Below are positions 8,192-15,786 of a stretch of 36,581 bases of DNA, piece by piece. Within the stretch, counting starts at the first letter, position 1. The number at the start of each line of letters is the position of its first letter. This stretch comes from Allobosea sp. 67-29. GTDB lineage: Bacteria; Pseudomonadota; Alphaproteobacteria; Rhizobiales; Beijerinckiaceae. The stretch spans positions 1-36,581 of the forward strand of contig NZ_MKSQ01000002.1 in NCBI RefSeq assembly GCF_001898115.1, given 5' to 3'. Position numbers and translations under genes: made by a program. A model generated the notes under the pieces. It was not told the DNA's origin. It was given only the letters and a program-made list of their open reading frames with translations, and did not search any database.

Positions 8192-9361
8192 TCAGCGCGG
8201 CCAGAGCACGGTGAAGGAAACCGGATGCCGGATCAGTCCGGCGCGATGCCCCGCGACCGGGCCGGAGCCGACGAAGAGGTCCATCCGGGCTGGACCGAGG
8301 ATTGCGGAACCGGTGTCCTGCGCGACCGTCAGCCGGGCGAGATGCGCGTCGCCGCCGGCGCCATCCGGAATGGTCGCGTCGATCCAGACCGGCAGCCCAT
8401 AGGGCCAGACATGGCGATCGACGGCGATGCTGCGCAGGGGCGTCAGCGGCAGCCCGGCACCGCCGATCGGCCCGGCTTCGGCGGGCAGATCGTCGCGGCG
8501 GGTGAAGAAGACGAAAGAGCGGTTGAGGCGGATGAGGTCGCGCGCGAAGACAGGATCGGCCTTCAGCCGCGCGATGAGCCGATCCATGGTCATCTCACCG
8601 GGCGGGATGTTCTCGCGCTGGCTGAGCACGCGGCCGAGCGAGGTATAGGGCAGGCCGTTGCGGCCCGAATAGACCAGCCGCGTCACCGAGCCGTCCGGCA
8701 GGCGCACGCGGCCGGAACCCTGCACCTGCAGCACGAACCGGTCGACCGGGTCGCGCAGCCAGAGGATCTCCAGACCCTGCCCGTCGAGCGCGCCATCCTC
8801 GATCGCGGCCCGGTCCGGAAAAGGTTCGAGCCCCTTGGCGGTGCGGCGCGCTGCGGAGAGCGTCTTGTCGAGGCCCGGCCAGTCATCCTCGGGGAATCGC
8901 GTCACCAGATCCTTGGGACGGTCGTAGAGCGGCGTCGGAAAAGCCTCGGACCGCGTCAGCGAACCTTCGAACTCGGGCTCGAAATAGCCGGTCATGAAGC
9001 CGGTCTCGGCGTCGGCCGGGCGGATGCGCCAGAAGCTGAAGTTCCGCTCGAAGAAGCCGCGGGCCTGATCGGCGCTCACGGAGCCGGCAGCGACCAGAGC
9101 TTTCGCTTTCTCGCAAACGGCGACCAGTGCCTCCGGCACCGGCACCCCCTGGCGCAGCGGCGGGTCCGCCATGCAGCCCTGCGCGAAGATGGCGAAAGCC
9201 CTGCCGTGGTCGTCCTGACGCCACCCAGCGATCCGATCGGGCGAAAGCGGCTCGGCGCGGGCGCCGTTCGGCAGGAGAAAAGGCGGCGTGGCCATGGCCG
9301 TCATCGGCGCGAGAGAAGCAGCCGCGAACACTGCGAGCGCGGCCGCGGCGGCACCGATCAC
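8192..9361 (-). CDS. mltA: Membrane-bound/periplasmic lytic transglycosylase A (MltA)
   Basis: The 389-residue product cleaves peptidoglycan to 1,6-anhydromuropeptides in the periplasm. The N-terminal hydrophobic stretch (GAAAAALAVFAAASLAPMTAMA) is a Sec signal without a clear lipobox, so the protein is probably soluble periplasmic, unlike the E. coli lipoprotein. MltA domain: FMTGYFEPEFEGS, DPVDRFVLQVQGSGRVRLPDG, and the C-terminal 3D domain ending AQDTGSAILGPARMDLFVGSG, which carries the conserved aspartates. The GTG start overlaps the timA stop as GTGA. Co-transcription with a membrane adaptor (timA) and smr is conserved in related genomes as far as I recall. Confidence 0.93.
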   Translation of the reverse strand: MIGAAAAALAVFAAASLAPMTAMATPPFLLPNGARAEPLSPDRIAGWRQDDHGRAFAIFAQGCMADPPLRQGVPVPEALVAVCEKAKALVAAGSVSADQARGFFERNFSFWRIRPADAETGFMTGYFEPEFEGSLTRSEAFPTPLYDRPKDLVTRFPEDDWPGLDKTLSAARRTAKGLEPFPDRAAIEDGALDGQGLEILWLRDPVDRFVLQVQGSGRVRLPDGSVTRLVYSGRNGLPYTSLGRVLSQRENIPPGEMTMDRLIARLKADPVFARDLIRLNRSFVFFTRRDDLPAEAGPIGGAGLPLTPLRSIAVDRHVWPYGLPVWIDATIPDGAGGDAHLARLTVAQDTGSAILGPARMDLFVGSGPVAGHRAGLIRHPVSFTVLWPR

Positions 9362-10086
9362 GCCCCGGCTTCGGTCGCGACGAGCAGCCAGTTGGGGTCG
9401 CGGCTGCCGAGCTGGCGCGCGAAGGTCCAGATGTCGTTGACCTCCGAGACCTGGTCGGCGCTGCCGTCGACGACATTCCCCTGCGCGTCGCGGGTCACGC
9501 TGATCAGCTGCGAGACGAAAGCGACGGTGACCTGGGCCGCCTTGCCCTTGAGCTCCACGGCCGTGAGATCGGCCTTGTCGATCGAGACGAAGTTGGATTC
9601 GGCCTTCTCGCCACGCTTCTCGCGCTCGGTGATCGCCTGCTCGAAGCCTTCATAGACCTCCTTGGCCAGAAGGGTCTTCAACGTCTTGCGATCGCCGCGG
9701 GCGAACGCGGTGACAATCGTCTCATAAGCGGATTTGGCACCGCCGACGAAGGCCTGCGGATCGAAATCCGGCTCCTGCCGGACGATCGCCTCGATGCCGT
9801 TGCTGACCGGGGAATCCGGCGGTGCGATGTCCTTCCAGCGCTCGGCCACCGGGGTCGCTGCGGCCGCAGGGTCGTTCGCCGCACCCGGCAGGCGGATGAC
9901 ATTGTCGCGCTTGTCCGGCGCCTGGCCCTGGTCGGGGCGCATCGGCGGCGTCTCGCGCCGGACGAAGGGGTCCTTCGGCGGCTGCTCGTGCCCGGTCTTC
10001 TGACCGAGGACCGAGCGCAGCTTCCAGGCGACGAAAACGGCCAGAGCCAAGAAGACCAGAGTCGTAATGTCGAAGGAATTTTGCAT
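9358..10086 (-). CDS. timA: Tim44/TimA-family inner-membrane protein
   Basis: The 242-residue product has one N-terminal transmembrane segment (TTLVFLALAVFVAWKLRSVLG, about residues 8-28), a charged Pro-rich linker, and a C-terminal Tim44-like domain (about residues 100-235: FDPQAFVGGAKSAYETIVTAFARGDRKTLKTLLAKEVYEGF through VSEVNDIWTFARQLGSRDPNWLLVATEAG). It is the bacterial relative of mitochondrial Tim44, called TimA in Caulobacter, where it is membrane-associated; its molecular role in bacteria is unsettled. It is the first gene of the timA-mltA-smr-HTH run and divergent from secB. Nothing distinctive was seen in the 257-base gap to secB. Confidence 0.88.
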   Translation of the reverse strand: MQNSFDITTLVFLALAVFVAWKLRSVLGQKTGHEQPPKDPFVRRETPPMRPDQGQAPDKRDNVIRLPGAANDPAAAATPVAERWKDIAPPDSPVSNGIEAIVRQEPDFDPQAFVGGAKSAYETIVTAFARGDRKTLKTLLAKEVYEGFEQAITEREKRGEKAESNFVSIDKADLTAVELKGKAAQVTVAFVSQLISVTRDAQGNVVDGSADQVSEVNDIWTFARQLGSRDPNWLLVATEAGA

Positions 10087-10343
10087 CGAAGACTGACCCG
10101 CGGCTCCCCATTCTTGTCTTGGTCCAGGCTGCGCCGGATCGCCGGCGGCAGGCCGTCACCACCGTCATATGGTGAGACAGGCTCGTAACATCCACCCCCG
10201 ACGTTGTGAAGGCGAGTTCTTGTGCCGCCTTCCCGTCCATGATAGCCGACGCGCGCGTCGCCCCCGGAGGCGCAGCGCAGTCCCCCCTGCCGGAAAGCGG
10301 CGCGGGACTTCCCGAGACAGCCTGCCAGAACAAGATGGGACCG

Positions 10344-10838
10344 ATGGCCAACGAACTTCCCAACGGCAACGGCGCCGGCACCGCGGATGCGGCTCCGAGC
10401 CTCAACGCCCTGATCCAGTACACCAAGGATTTCTCCTTCGAGAACCCCAAGGCGCCCCGCGCGCTGGCCCAGCAGGAGGCCCAGAACGGCCCGCAGATGT
10501 CGCTGCAGGTCAATGTCGGGACGACCGGCCTCGGCGGCCCGGACTACGAGACCGTGCTGAAGCTCGAGGGCAAGGCCGAGCTCAACAACGAAACGCTGTT
10601 CGCCTTCGACCTGAGCTATGCCGGCGTCTTCCGGCTGCAGAACATCCCGGAGGAGCACATCCACCCCGTGCTGGTGATCGACTGCGCGCGCCTGCTCTTC
10701 CCCTTCGCGCGGCAGATCATCGCGGAGGCGGTGCAGAACGGCGGCTTTCCGGCCTTCTACGTGCCGCCGATCGATTTCGCCGCGTTGTACCAGCAGCGCA
10801 TGGAGGAGATGGGCCAGGGCGGCGCCGCCAACTCCTGA
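10344..10838 (+). CDS. secB: Protein-export chaperone SecB
   Basis: The 164-residue product is a typical SecB, the cytosolic tetramer that keeps preproteins unfolded and hands them to SecA. Family landmarks are LIQYTKDFSFENPKAP, VNVGTTG, YEVxL-like YETVLKLEGKAEL, DLSYAGVFRLQNIPEEHIHPVLVIDCARLLFPFARQIIAEAVQNGGFPAFYVPPIDFAALYQQRM. The acidic/hydrophilic C-terminus is short. ATG 10344 (MANEL) is chosen; ATG 10335 would add three residues. Neighbourhood to dnaQ and coaE across the terC gene matches the Caulobacter origin region. Confidence 0.96.
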   Translation: MANELPNGNGAGTADAAPSLNALIQYTKDFSFENPKAPRALAQQEAQNGPQMSLQVNVGTTGLGGPDYETVLKLEGKAELNNETLFAFDLSYAGVFRLQNIPEEHIHPVLVIDCARLLFPFARQIIAEAVQNGGFPAFYVPPIDFAALYQQRMEEMGQGGAANS

Positions 10839-10860
10839 GCCCAAGCGCTCCCCAATCGCG

Positions 10861-10886
10861 AAAGGGCCCCGGAAGGGGCCCTTTTT
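10861..10886 (+). terminator. Strong intrinsic terminator of secB
   Basis: AAAGGGCCCC (10861-10870) pairs perfectly with GGGGCCCTTT (10875-10884) around a GGAA tetraloop, followed by TT and CGTTTG. It is 22 bases after the stop. Confidence 0.92.
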
Positions 10887-11003
10887 CGTTTGTTGCGAAT
10901 GATTGTTGCCCTTGCAGGGCACCTTGCCCTTCTCCATGTCGGTCAGGCTGATGGCGGACGCCCCACCGGGACGCCCGCCTTTTCCGTATCCGATGGAGAC
11001 CCG

Positions 11004-11744
11004 ATGGACGCCCTGATGACGCTTGCTTCCGACCCGGCCGTGTGGGCCGCGCTCGGAGCACTGATCGCCATGGAGGTCGTGCTCGGCATCGACAACCTGA
11101 TCTTCATCTCGATCCTGACCAACAAGCTGCCGGAGCATCAGCGGGCCAAGGGCCGCAGGATCGGCATCGGGCTGGCGCTGGTCCTGCGGCTGGCGCTGCT
11201 CGGCACCGTCGCCATCATCGTCAAGCTGACGGCTCCGGTATTCTCCGTCCTCGGTCATTCCTTCTCGTGGCGGGATCTCATCCTGATCGCGGGCGGCCTC
11301 TTCCTGGTCTGGAAGGCGACGAAGGAGATCCACCACAAGGTCGATCCCGATCCCGGGCCGGACCTGTTCGACGGCGGCCGGGCCGCCGCGGCGAATTTCG
11401 GCAGCGTGATCGCACAGATCCTGCTGCTCGACCTGGTCTTCTCGATCGATTCGATCATCACCGCCGTCGGCATGACCGAACATGTGCCGGTCATGGTCAT
11501 TGCCGTGATCGTCGCGGTCCTGACGATGCTGCTCGCCGCCGAGCCGCTGGCACGCTTCATCGAGCGGAACCCGACCATCGTGATGCTGGCGCTGGGCTTC
11601 CTGCTGATGATCGGCGGCACGCTGATCGCGGAGGGCTTCGGCATGCATGTGCCGAAGGGCTACATCTACGCGGCGATGGCCTTCTCGGCGCTGGTCGAGG
11701 CTCTGAACATGCTGTCGCGGCGTGCCAGCGGGCGCAGCCGCTGA
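11004..11744 (+). CDS. TerC-family integral membrane protein
   Basis: The 246-residue product has about seven hydrophobic segments and the family's acidic membrane motifs: [17 protein letters not shown] (about residues 22-38) and [19 protein letters not shown] (about 141-159). These paired Asp-Asn and Asp-Ser-type motifs are thought to bind metal ions; TerC relatives export Mn(II) or help metalate secreted enzymes, but the founding link is tellurite resistance. Which applies here is unknown. Start ATG 11004 is supported by GGAG 5 bases upstream. It is convergent with dnaQ, with only 4 bases between the stop codons and no terminator. Confidence 0.9.
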   Translation: MDALMTLASDPAVWAALGALIAMEVVLGIDNLIFISILTNKLPEHQRAKGRRIGIGLALVLRLALLGTVAIIVKLTAPVFSVLGHSFSWRDLILIAGGLFLVWKATKEIHHKVDPDPGPDLFDGGRAAAANFGSVIAQILLLDLVFSIDSIITAVGMTEHVPVMVIAVIVAVLTMLLAAEPLARFIERNPTIVMLALGFLLMIGGTLIAEGFGMHVPKGYIYAAMAFSALVEALNMLSRRASGRSR

Positions 11745-11748
11745 GCCG

Positions 11749-12465
11749 TTACTGGGCCGCCTCGTCGGTGATGCCGAGATAGCCCTTCCAGAGCGGCGCC
11801 TTCAGGGCATTGAGAATGAAGGTCTCATGCGCCTGGATGGCGGCCGCGTCGAGGCGGGGTGCCAGCGGGCGGAGCCGCTGCGGCTTCTCCAGCACCGGCG
11901 CGGCCAGACCCGGGCGGCCCGCCGCGGCCCCGACGCCAAGGCCGAGCGAAGCCTGCTTGCCACCGATCAGCTCGATATAGACTTCGGCCAGGATCTCGGA
12001 ATCGAGCAGCGCCCCGTGCTTGGTGCGGCGGCTGTTGTCGATGCCGTAGCGCGAGCAGAGCGCGTCGAGGCTGTTGGAGGCACCCGGATGCTTGCGCCGC
12101 GCCATCGAGAGCGAATCGACCACGTTCGCAGGCTCGATCGGCGGCAGGCCGAGGCGCTTGAATTCCATGTTGATGAAGCCGACGTCGAAGGCGGCATTGT
12201 GGATCACCAGCCGGGCCCCGGCGATGAACTCGGCGAACTCGTGAGCGATCTCGGCGAAGACCTGCTTCTCCGAGAGGAACGCCTCCGAAAGCCCGTGGAC
12301 GTTGAAGGCCTCGATCGGCATCGAACGCTCGGGATTGATATAGACGTGATAGGTGCGCCCGGTCGGGCAATGATTGATCAGTTCGACGCAGCCGATCTCG
12401 ACGATGCGGTCACCGTTATTGGCTTCGACGCCGGTAGTTTCGGTATCGAGAACGATCTCGCGCAT
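11749..12465 (-). CDS. dnaQ: DNA polymerase III epsilon subunit (proofreading exonuclease)
   Basis: The 238-residue product has all three DEDDh exonuclease motifs: ExoI VLDTETTGVE (residues 5-14), ExoII VIHNAAFDVGFINMEF, and ExoIII HGALLDSEILAEVY, preceded by the SLDALCSRYGIDNSRR signature. The 3'-5' exonuclease removes misincorporated bases within the Pol III core. A C-terminal region of about 60 residues would contact DnaE. It lies in the run PSRP-maf-aroE-coaE-dnaQ, whose order matches that next to the Caulobacter origin, and is transcribed in the direction of the leftward replication fork. Confidence 0.96.
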   Translation of the reverse strand: MREIVLDTETTGVEANNGDRIVEIGCVELINHCPTGRTYHVYINPERSMPIEAFNVHGLSEAFLSEKQVFAEIAHEFAEFIAGARLVIHNAAFDVGFINMEFKRLGLPPIEPANVVDSLSMARRKHPGASNSLDALCSRYGIDNSRRTKHGALLDSEILAEVYIELIGGKQASLGLGVGAAAGRPGLAAPVLEKPQRLRPLAPRLDAAAIQAHETFILNALKAPLWKGYLGITDEAAQ

Positions 12466-12469
12466 CGGA

Positions 12470-13096
12470 TCAGGACTCCGCCTGGAGTTTCGCGGCTGCG
12501 ACGCGGCCGGGGCGCCCGGCGAGCGCCGTCAGGATAGAGCCGACCTGCCGGTCTGCGGCCATCAGGCCGCGGGAGGTGTCCACAAGGAAATGGGCATGCC
12601 GGCGCTTTTCGGCATCCGGCATCTGGCGCGACAGGATCGCCGCCAGCTTCTCCGCCGTCATGCCTTGGCGCGCCAGGACGCGCTCGCGCTGGACCTCGGC
12701 CGGCGCCGTCACCACCAGCACGGCATCGCAGCGGCTCTCGCCGCCCGTCTCCAGCAGGAGCGGCACATCGATGACCGCGAGCCCTGCGCCCTCCTTGCGG
12801 CAGCCGGCGACGAACGCTTCCTCCTCCTCCCGCACCAGCGGATGGATGATCGCTTCGAGCTGTCTGAGTGCGTCCGGCTTGCCGAGCACCGCGGCGCCGA
12901 GTTTCGCGCGATCGACCACCCCGTCGATGACGGTACCGGGAAAGGCCGCCGCGATCGGCCCGGCGGCCCGGCCGCGATGTAGGCGGTGCACGGCCGCGTC
13001 GGCATCGTGCAGCGGCACGCCCCGCTTCACGAAAAGCGCGGCGGTCGTCGATTTGCCCATGCCGATCGAGCCCGTGAGGCCCAGCACGAAGGTCAT
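12470..13096 (-). CDS. coaE: Dephospho-CoA kinase
   Basis: The 208-residue product, usual length, phosphorylates the 3'-OH of dephospho-CoA, the last step of coenzyme A synthesis. P-loop GLTGSIGMGKSTTAALF (residues 6-22), then the acceptor-binding HDADAAVHRLH, the conserved HPLVREEEEAFV, DVPLLLETGGESRCDAVLVVTAP, and RVLARQGMTAEKLAAILSRQMPDAEKRRHAHFLVDTSRGL. It lies 4 bases upstream of dnaQ and is followed by no terminator, so the two are co-transcribed. Confidence 0.96.
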   Translation of the reverse strand: MTFVLGLTGSIGMGKSTTAALFVKRGVPLHDADAAVHRLHRGRAAGPIAAAFPGTVIDGVVDRAKLGAAVLGKPDALRQLEAIIHPLVREEEEAFVAGCRKEGAGLAVIDVPLLLETGGESRCDAVLVVTAPAEVQRERVLARQGMTAEKLAAILSRQMPDAEKRRHAHFLVDTSRGLMAADRQVGSILTALAGRPGRVAAAKLQAES

Positions 13097-13118
13097 TCCG
13101 CTTCCCTGCGAATCAGGC

Positions 13119-13946
13119 CTAAAGGATATCCGTTTCGATCAGCCGGCGCAGCGCCGGCGTGACCTGCGGGTCGACCCCGAACCAGCGGGCGAAACCCGGC
13201 GTCGCCTGATGCAGCAGCATGCCGAGCCCATCGACGAGGATGCCGCCGCGACGCTCGGCCTCGGCGAGTAGAGCCGTCTTCAACGGAACGTAGTTGATGT
13301 CGTCGACGATGGTGCCCGGCCGCAGAGTCGAGAGGTCCATCTCCAGCGGCGGCTTGCCCTGCAGACCAAGCGGCGTCGTGTTGACAATGAGGTCGGCCTG
13401 CCCGACGGCCTCGCTCCGGCGCTCCCAATCGATCGCCTCCAACGGCGCTCCGAAAGCTGCGGCGAGCTCGTCGGCGCGAGCGCGGCTGCGGTTGGCGATC
13501 AGGATGCGGCCGATCCCGCGCGACTGGAGACCGAAGGCGACGCCACGCGCAGCGCCACCGGCTCCGAGGACGAGGATCGCCTTCACCCGGCCTTCCCAAT
13601 CGGGGACGGTCGCGTCGAGATGAGCGAGGAAGCCGGACACATCGGTGTTATCCGCGATGATCCGGCCGGCATCGCGCCAGAGCGTGTTGACGGCCCCGAC
13701 GACCCGGCCCGCCTCGCTGACCTCGTCGACCAGCGCCATCATCGCTTCCTTGAGCGGCGCCGTGACGTTGCCGCCGGCGAACTCGCCGTCTCGCAACCTC
13801 GCGACGAAGGCCGGCAGATCGACCGGGGCCACGTCGATGCGTTCATAGGAGCCGGCGATCCCGTACTGCCTCAGCCATTCACGGTGGATCAGCGGCGAGC
13901 GCGAATGTGCGATCGGATGGCCAATGACGAAGCAGCGAGGAGACAT
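13119..13946 (-). CDS. aroE: Shikimate dehydrogenase (NADP+)
   Basis: The 275-residue product has the substrate-binding GHPIAHSRSPLIHREW (residues 8-23) and GGNVTAPLKEAMM with the catalytic Lys, the NTDVSGF motif, and the NADP-binding ILVLGAGGAARGVAFGL followed by ANRSRARADEL, where the Asn-Arg-Ser pattern marks NADP specificity. It reduces 3-dehydroshikimate in aromatic amino acid synthesis. Start at 13946 fits the family; the frame runs open upstream into maf but without similarity. It is 22 bases upstream of coaE in the same operon. Confidence 0.96.
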   Translation of the reverse strand: MSPRCFVIGHPIAHSRSPLIHREWLRQYGIAGSYERIDVAPVDLPAFVARLRDGEFAGGNVTAPLKEAMMALVDEVSEAGRVVGAVNTLWRDAGRIIADNTDVSGFLAHLDATVPDWEGRVKAILVLGAGGAARGVAFGLQSRGIGRILIANRSRARADELAAAFGAPLEAIDWERRSEAVGQADLIVNTTPLGLQGKPPLEMDLSTLRPGTIVDDINYVPLKTALLAEAERRGGILVDGLGMLLHQATPGFARWFGVDPQVTPALRRLIETDIL

Positions 13947-13959
13947 GGTCGGGTCCGGT

Positions 13960-14577
13960 TCAGCGGGCGAGATGGCCCAGATCACGCAGGGCGGCGAGGA
14001 CGGGCAGCAAGGGCAGGCCGAGAATGGTGAAGTGATCCCCCTCGATCCGCTCGAACAGCTGGGCACCGACGCCCTCGAGCTGGTAGCCGCCGACACTCGA
14101 GAAAATGACGGGGCCGGCCGCCTCGACATAGCGGGCAATGAATTGGGGATCGAGCCGGCGCATCGTCAGCCGGGCCGTGTCGCAGCCGCTGGCGAGGGCC
14201 GTTCCGTCACGCGCCAGAACGAAGGCCGAATGCAGCTCGTGCGCCCGTCCCGACAATGCGGCGATCTGCTCGGCGGTGGCCGCCGGGTTCTCCGGCTTGT
14301 GAAAGGACCGACCGGCGCAGATGAGAGTCTGGTCGGCCGCCAGCACGATCCGGCCGCGGTGCAGCCTCGAAACAGCGAGCGCCTTGGCCTCCGCCAGGGC
14401 AACGGCGATCCGATCCGCCGGGAGACCTTGCGCGGCCAGCGGCTTCTCGACCGCACGCTCGTCGATCGCCGGCTTCACGATCTCGACCGGCAGCCCGGCC
14501 GCAACCAGCATGTCGCGGCGTGTCGCGCTGCCCGAGGCGAGGACGAGCGGCGCAGCGGCGAGCCAGAGGCCCGTCAT
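13960..14577 (-). CDS. maf: Maf-family nucleotide pyrophosphatase
   Basis: The 205-residue product carries the Maf hallmarks [16 protein letters not shown] (residues 13-28; family consensus LASxSPRRxxLL), the substrate-contact region [10 protein letters not shown], and [13 protein letters not shown] with the conserved Asp. Maf proteins hydrolyse non-canonical or modified nucleoside triphosphates (dTTP/UTP or m7GTP by subclass). SAT in place of the usual SPR suggests a divergent subclass, so the substrate is left open. Its ATG overlaps the PSRP stop as ATGA. Position next to PSRP and aroE is conserved at alphaproteobacterial origins. Confidence 0.9.
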   Translation of the reverse strand: MTGLWLAAAPLVLASGSATRRDMLVAAGLPVEIVKPAIDERAVEKPLAAQGLPADRIAVALAEAKALAVSRLHRGRIVLAADQTLICAGRSFHKPENPAATAEQIAALSGRAHELHSAFVLARDGTALASGCDTARLTMRRLDPQFIARYVEAAGPVIFSSVGGYQLEGVGAQLFERIEGDHFTILGLPLLPVLAALRDLGHLAR

Positions 14578-15404
14578 GTCGCGATGAACTTCATGCGGTG
14601 GTCGCGCAGCAGATCGAGGATCGAGGCGGCAGTCTCCTCGATCGAGCGGCGGGTGACATCGATCACGGGCCAGCCCTTGCGGGCGCAAAGCCGGCGCGAC
14701 TGGGCCACCTCGTCGGCGACCGCCGCCGGGTCGACATAGGGCGTCTCGTCGTCGGCGCGCAGCGAGAGCAGGCGGTTCTGCCTGATCTGGACGATGCGGT
14801 CCGGGCTGGCGACCAGACCGACGATCAGCGGCTTCTTGGCGGAGTCTAGCTCGAGCGGGAGCGGCACGTTCGGCACCAGCGGGATGTTGGCGGTCTTGAT
14901 GCCACGGTTGGCGAGATAGATGCTGGTCGGGGTCTTCGAGGTCCGGCTGATGCCGACCAGAATCACGTCAGCATTGTCGAGGTCGCCGCCCATCTGCCCA
15001 TCGTCGTGCAGCAGCGTGTAGTTCATCGCGTCGATGCGGCGGAAATATTCGGTGTTCAGCACGTGCTGGGCGCCCGGCTTCGTCGCCGAGGCCTGGCCGA
15101 GATAGGACTGGAACAGCGAGAGCACCGGCTGCAGAACCGACAGGCACGGGCAGCCGAGCTCGCGGCAGAAAGTCTCGAGCTTCTCCTGCCATTCCGGCTC
15201 GACCAGCGTGTAGAGCACGACGCCCGGCGAGGATTCGATCTCGGCCAGCACGCGAGCGAGCTGCGCCTCCGAGCGCACCAGCGGATAGACATGCTCGATC
15301 GCGGATACGGTCTCGTACTGCGCGGCAGCGGCGCGGCTGACGGCGATCAGGGTCTCGCCGGTAGCGTCCGAGACGAGATGAAGATGGAAATAGTTGCGGA
15401 CCAC
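14574..15404 (-). CDS. Pyruvate, phosphate dikinase/PEP synthase regulatory protein (PSRP, DUF299)
   Basis: The 276-residue product is of the bifunctional kinase/phosphorylase family that inactivates PPDK or PEP synthase by ADP-dependent phosphorylation and reactivates it. Landmarks are [14 protein letters not shown] (residues 5-18), HHTPGTAH-region equivalent ([30 protein letters not shown]), and the P-loop-like [19 protein letters not shown] (about residues 148-166). I chose GTG 15404 because GAGGG lies 5 bases upstream and the family N-terminus begins there. It is the first gene left of oriC, corresponding to the RP001-type gene flanking the Caulobacter and Rickettsia origins. Confidence 0.93.
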   Translation of the reverse strand: MVRNYFHLHLVSDATGETLIAVSRAAAAQYETVSAIEHVYPLVRSEAQLARVLAEIESSPGVVLYTLVEPEWQEKLETFCRELGCPCLSVLQPVLSLFQSYLGQASATKPGAQHVLNTEYFRRIDAMNYTLLHDDGQMGGDLDNADVILVGISRTSKTPTSIYLANRGIKTANIPLVPNVPLPLELDSAKKPLIVGLVASPDRIVQIRQNRLLSLRADDETPYVDPAAVADEVAQSRRLCARKGWPVIDVTRRSIEETAASILDLLRDHRMKFIAT

Positions 15405-15491
15405 GGCAGCCCTCGCGCTGAAGCTCGCCTGTCCTCTCACGCGAGGTGCGCCTTTGGCAAATCCCGACGCCGCGGATGCCAGCCGGGCAGC

Positions 15492-15500
15492 TTGTCCAGA
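15492..15500 (+). promoter_or_regulatory. Degenerate DnaA box TTGTCCAGA
   Basis: It matches TTATCCACA at 7 of 9 positions. With the following G it forms the left arm of a perfect 10-bp inverted repeat, TTGTCCAGAG (15492-15501) and CTCTGGACAA (15553-15562), that encloses the perfect DnaA box. Confidence 0.5.
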
Positions 15501-15514
15501 GCGGCCGGGAGCGA

Positions 15515-15523
15515 TGTGGATAA
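15515..15523 (-). promoter_or_regulatory. Perfect DnaA box (TTATCCACA on the minus strand)
   Basis: TGTGGATAA on the plus strand is the exact reverse complement of the consensus DnaA box. It is the only perfect copy noticed in the intergenic DNA of this window and lies inside the presumed origin, 111 bases from the PSRP start. Confidence 0.85.
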
Positions 15524-15553
15524 GACTCGTAACCAGAGCAGTTCGGCGAGGCC

Positions 15554-15562
15554 TCTGGACAA
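15554..15562 (-). promoter_or_regulatory. Degenerate DnaA box, inverted partner of 15492-15500
   Basis: TCTGGACAA on the plus strand reads TTGTCCAGA on the minus strand, 7 of 9 matches. The identical deviation from consensus in both arms suggests the pair is maintained by selection. Confidence 0.5.
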
Positions 15563-15609
15563 CCGCCGATAACCGTCAACAGCGTGGCGGCTGTGCATGG
15601 TAAAGAAAG

Positions 15610-15625
15610 TGTTTCACGTGAATCA
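15610..15625. promoter_or_regulatory. parS-like ParB site inside oriC (15/16 match)
   Basis: TGTTTCACGTGAATCA differs from the palindromic parS consensus TGTTTCACGTGAAACA at one base (A to T at position 14). The substitution creates a GAATC methylation site at 15620-15624 overlapping the ParB site. It is 8.6 kb from the perfect parS in rsmG. Confidence 0.8.
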
Positions 15626-15663
15626 TTCCGGCGTGCCGCTTCGAGGCGGCGGATTCCAATTCC

Positions 15664-15678
15664 TTAATAGAGTCTTAA
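15664..15678. promoter_or_regulatory. CtrA full binding site TTAA-N7-TTAA in oriC
   Basis: TTAA (15664-15667), seven bases (TAGAGTC), TTAA (15675-15678) is an exact match to the CtrA consensus. In Caulobacter, CtrA~P binds such sites in Cori and blocks initiation in swarmer cells. The 7-base spacer contains GAGTC, a CcrM site. Confidence 0.75.
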
Positions 15679-15736
15679 CGGGCGGCATCGGGTCGGGTCG
15701 GGCCGCGACCTGCTGTCCCACCGCCTGTGGACCGGT

Positions 15737-15745
15737 TGTGGATGG
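15737..15745 (-). promoter_or_regulatory. Degenerate DnaA box near hemE
   Basis: TGTGGATGG on the plus strand reads CCATCCACA on the minus strand, 7 of 9 matches with the ATCCACA core intact. A weaker TGTGGACCG (6 of 9) precedes it at 15726-15734, giving two same-orientation boxes 11 bases apart. Confidence 0.45.
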
Positions 15746-15786
15746 AATTGCGGCGGGCTATCTCCCCCTGCCCAAGAGTCAAAGAA

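Noticed and set aside
10887..11003. Possible manganese (yybP-ykoY) riboswitch upstream of the TerC-family gene
   Set aside because: None of the conserved internal-loop sequences of that riboswitch could be found; only a short TGCCCT-TGC-AGGGCA hairpin is present.
9678..11648. A 656-codon minus-strand open frame over secB and the TerC gene
   Set aside because: It overlaps two certain genes on the opposite strand and has low-complexity Arg/Gln/Asp-rich sequence without similarity.
15057..15068. CAGCACGTGCTG, a palindrome with the CACGTG centre of parS
   Set aside because: The flanking bases do not match TTCACGTGAA and it is inside the PSRP coding sequence; not a ParB site by consensus.
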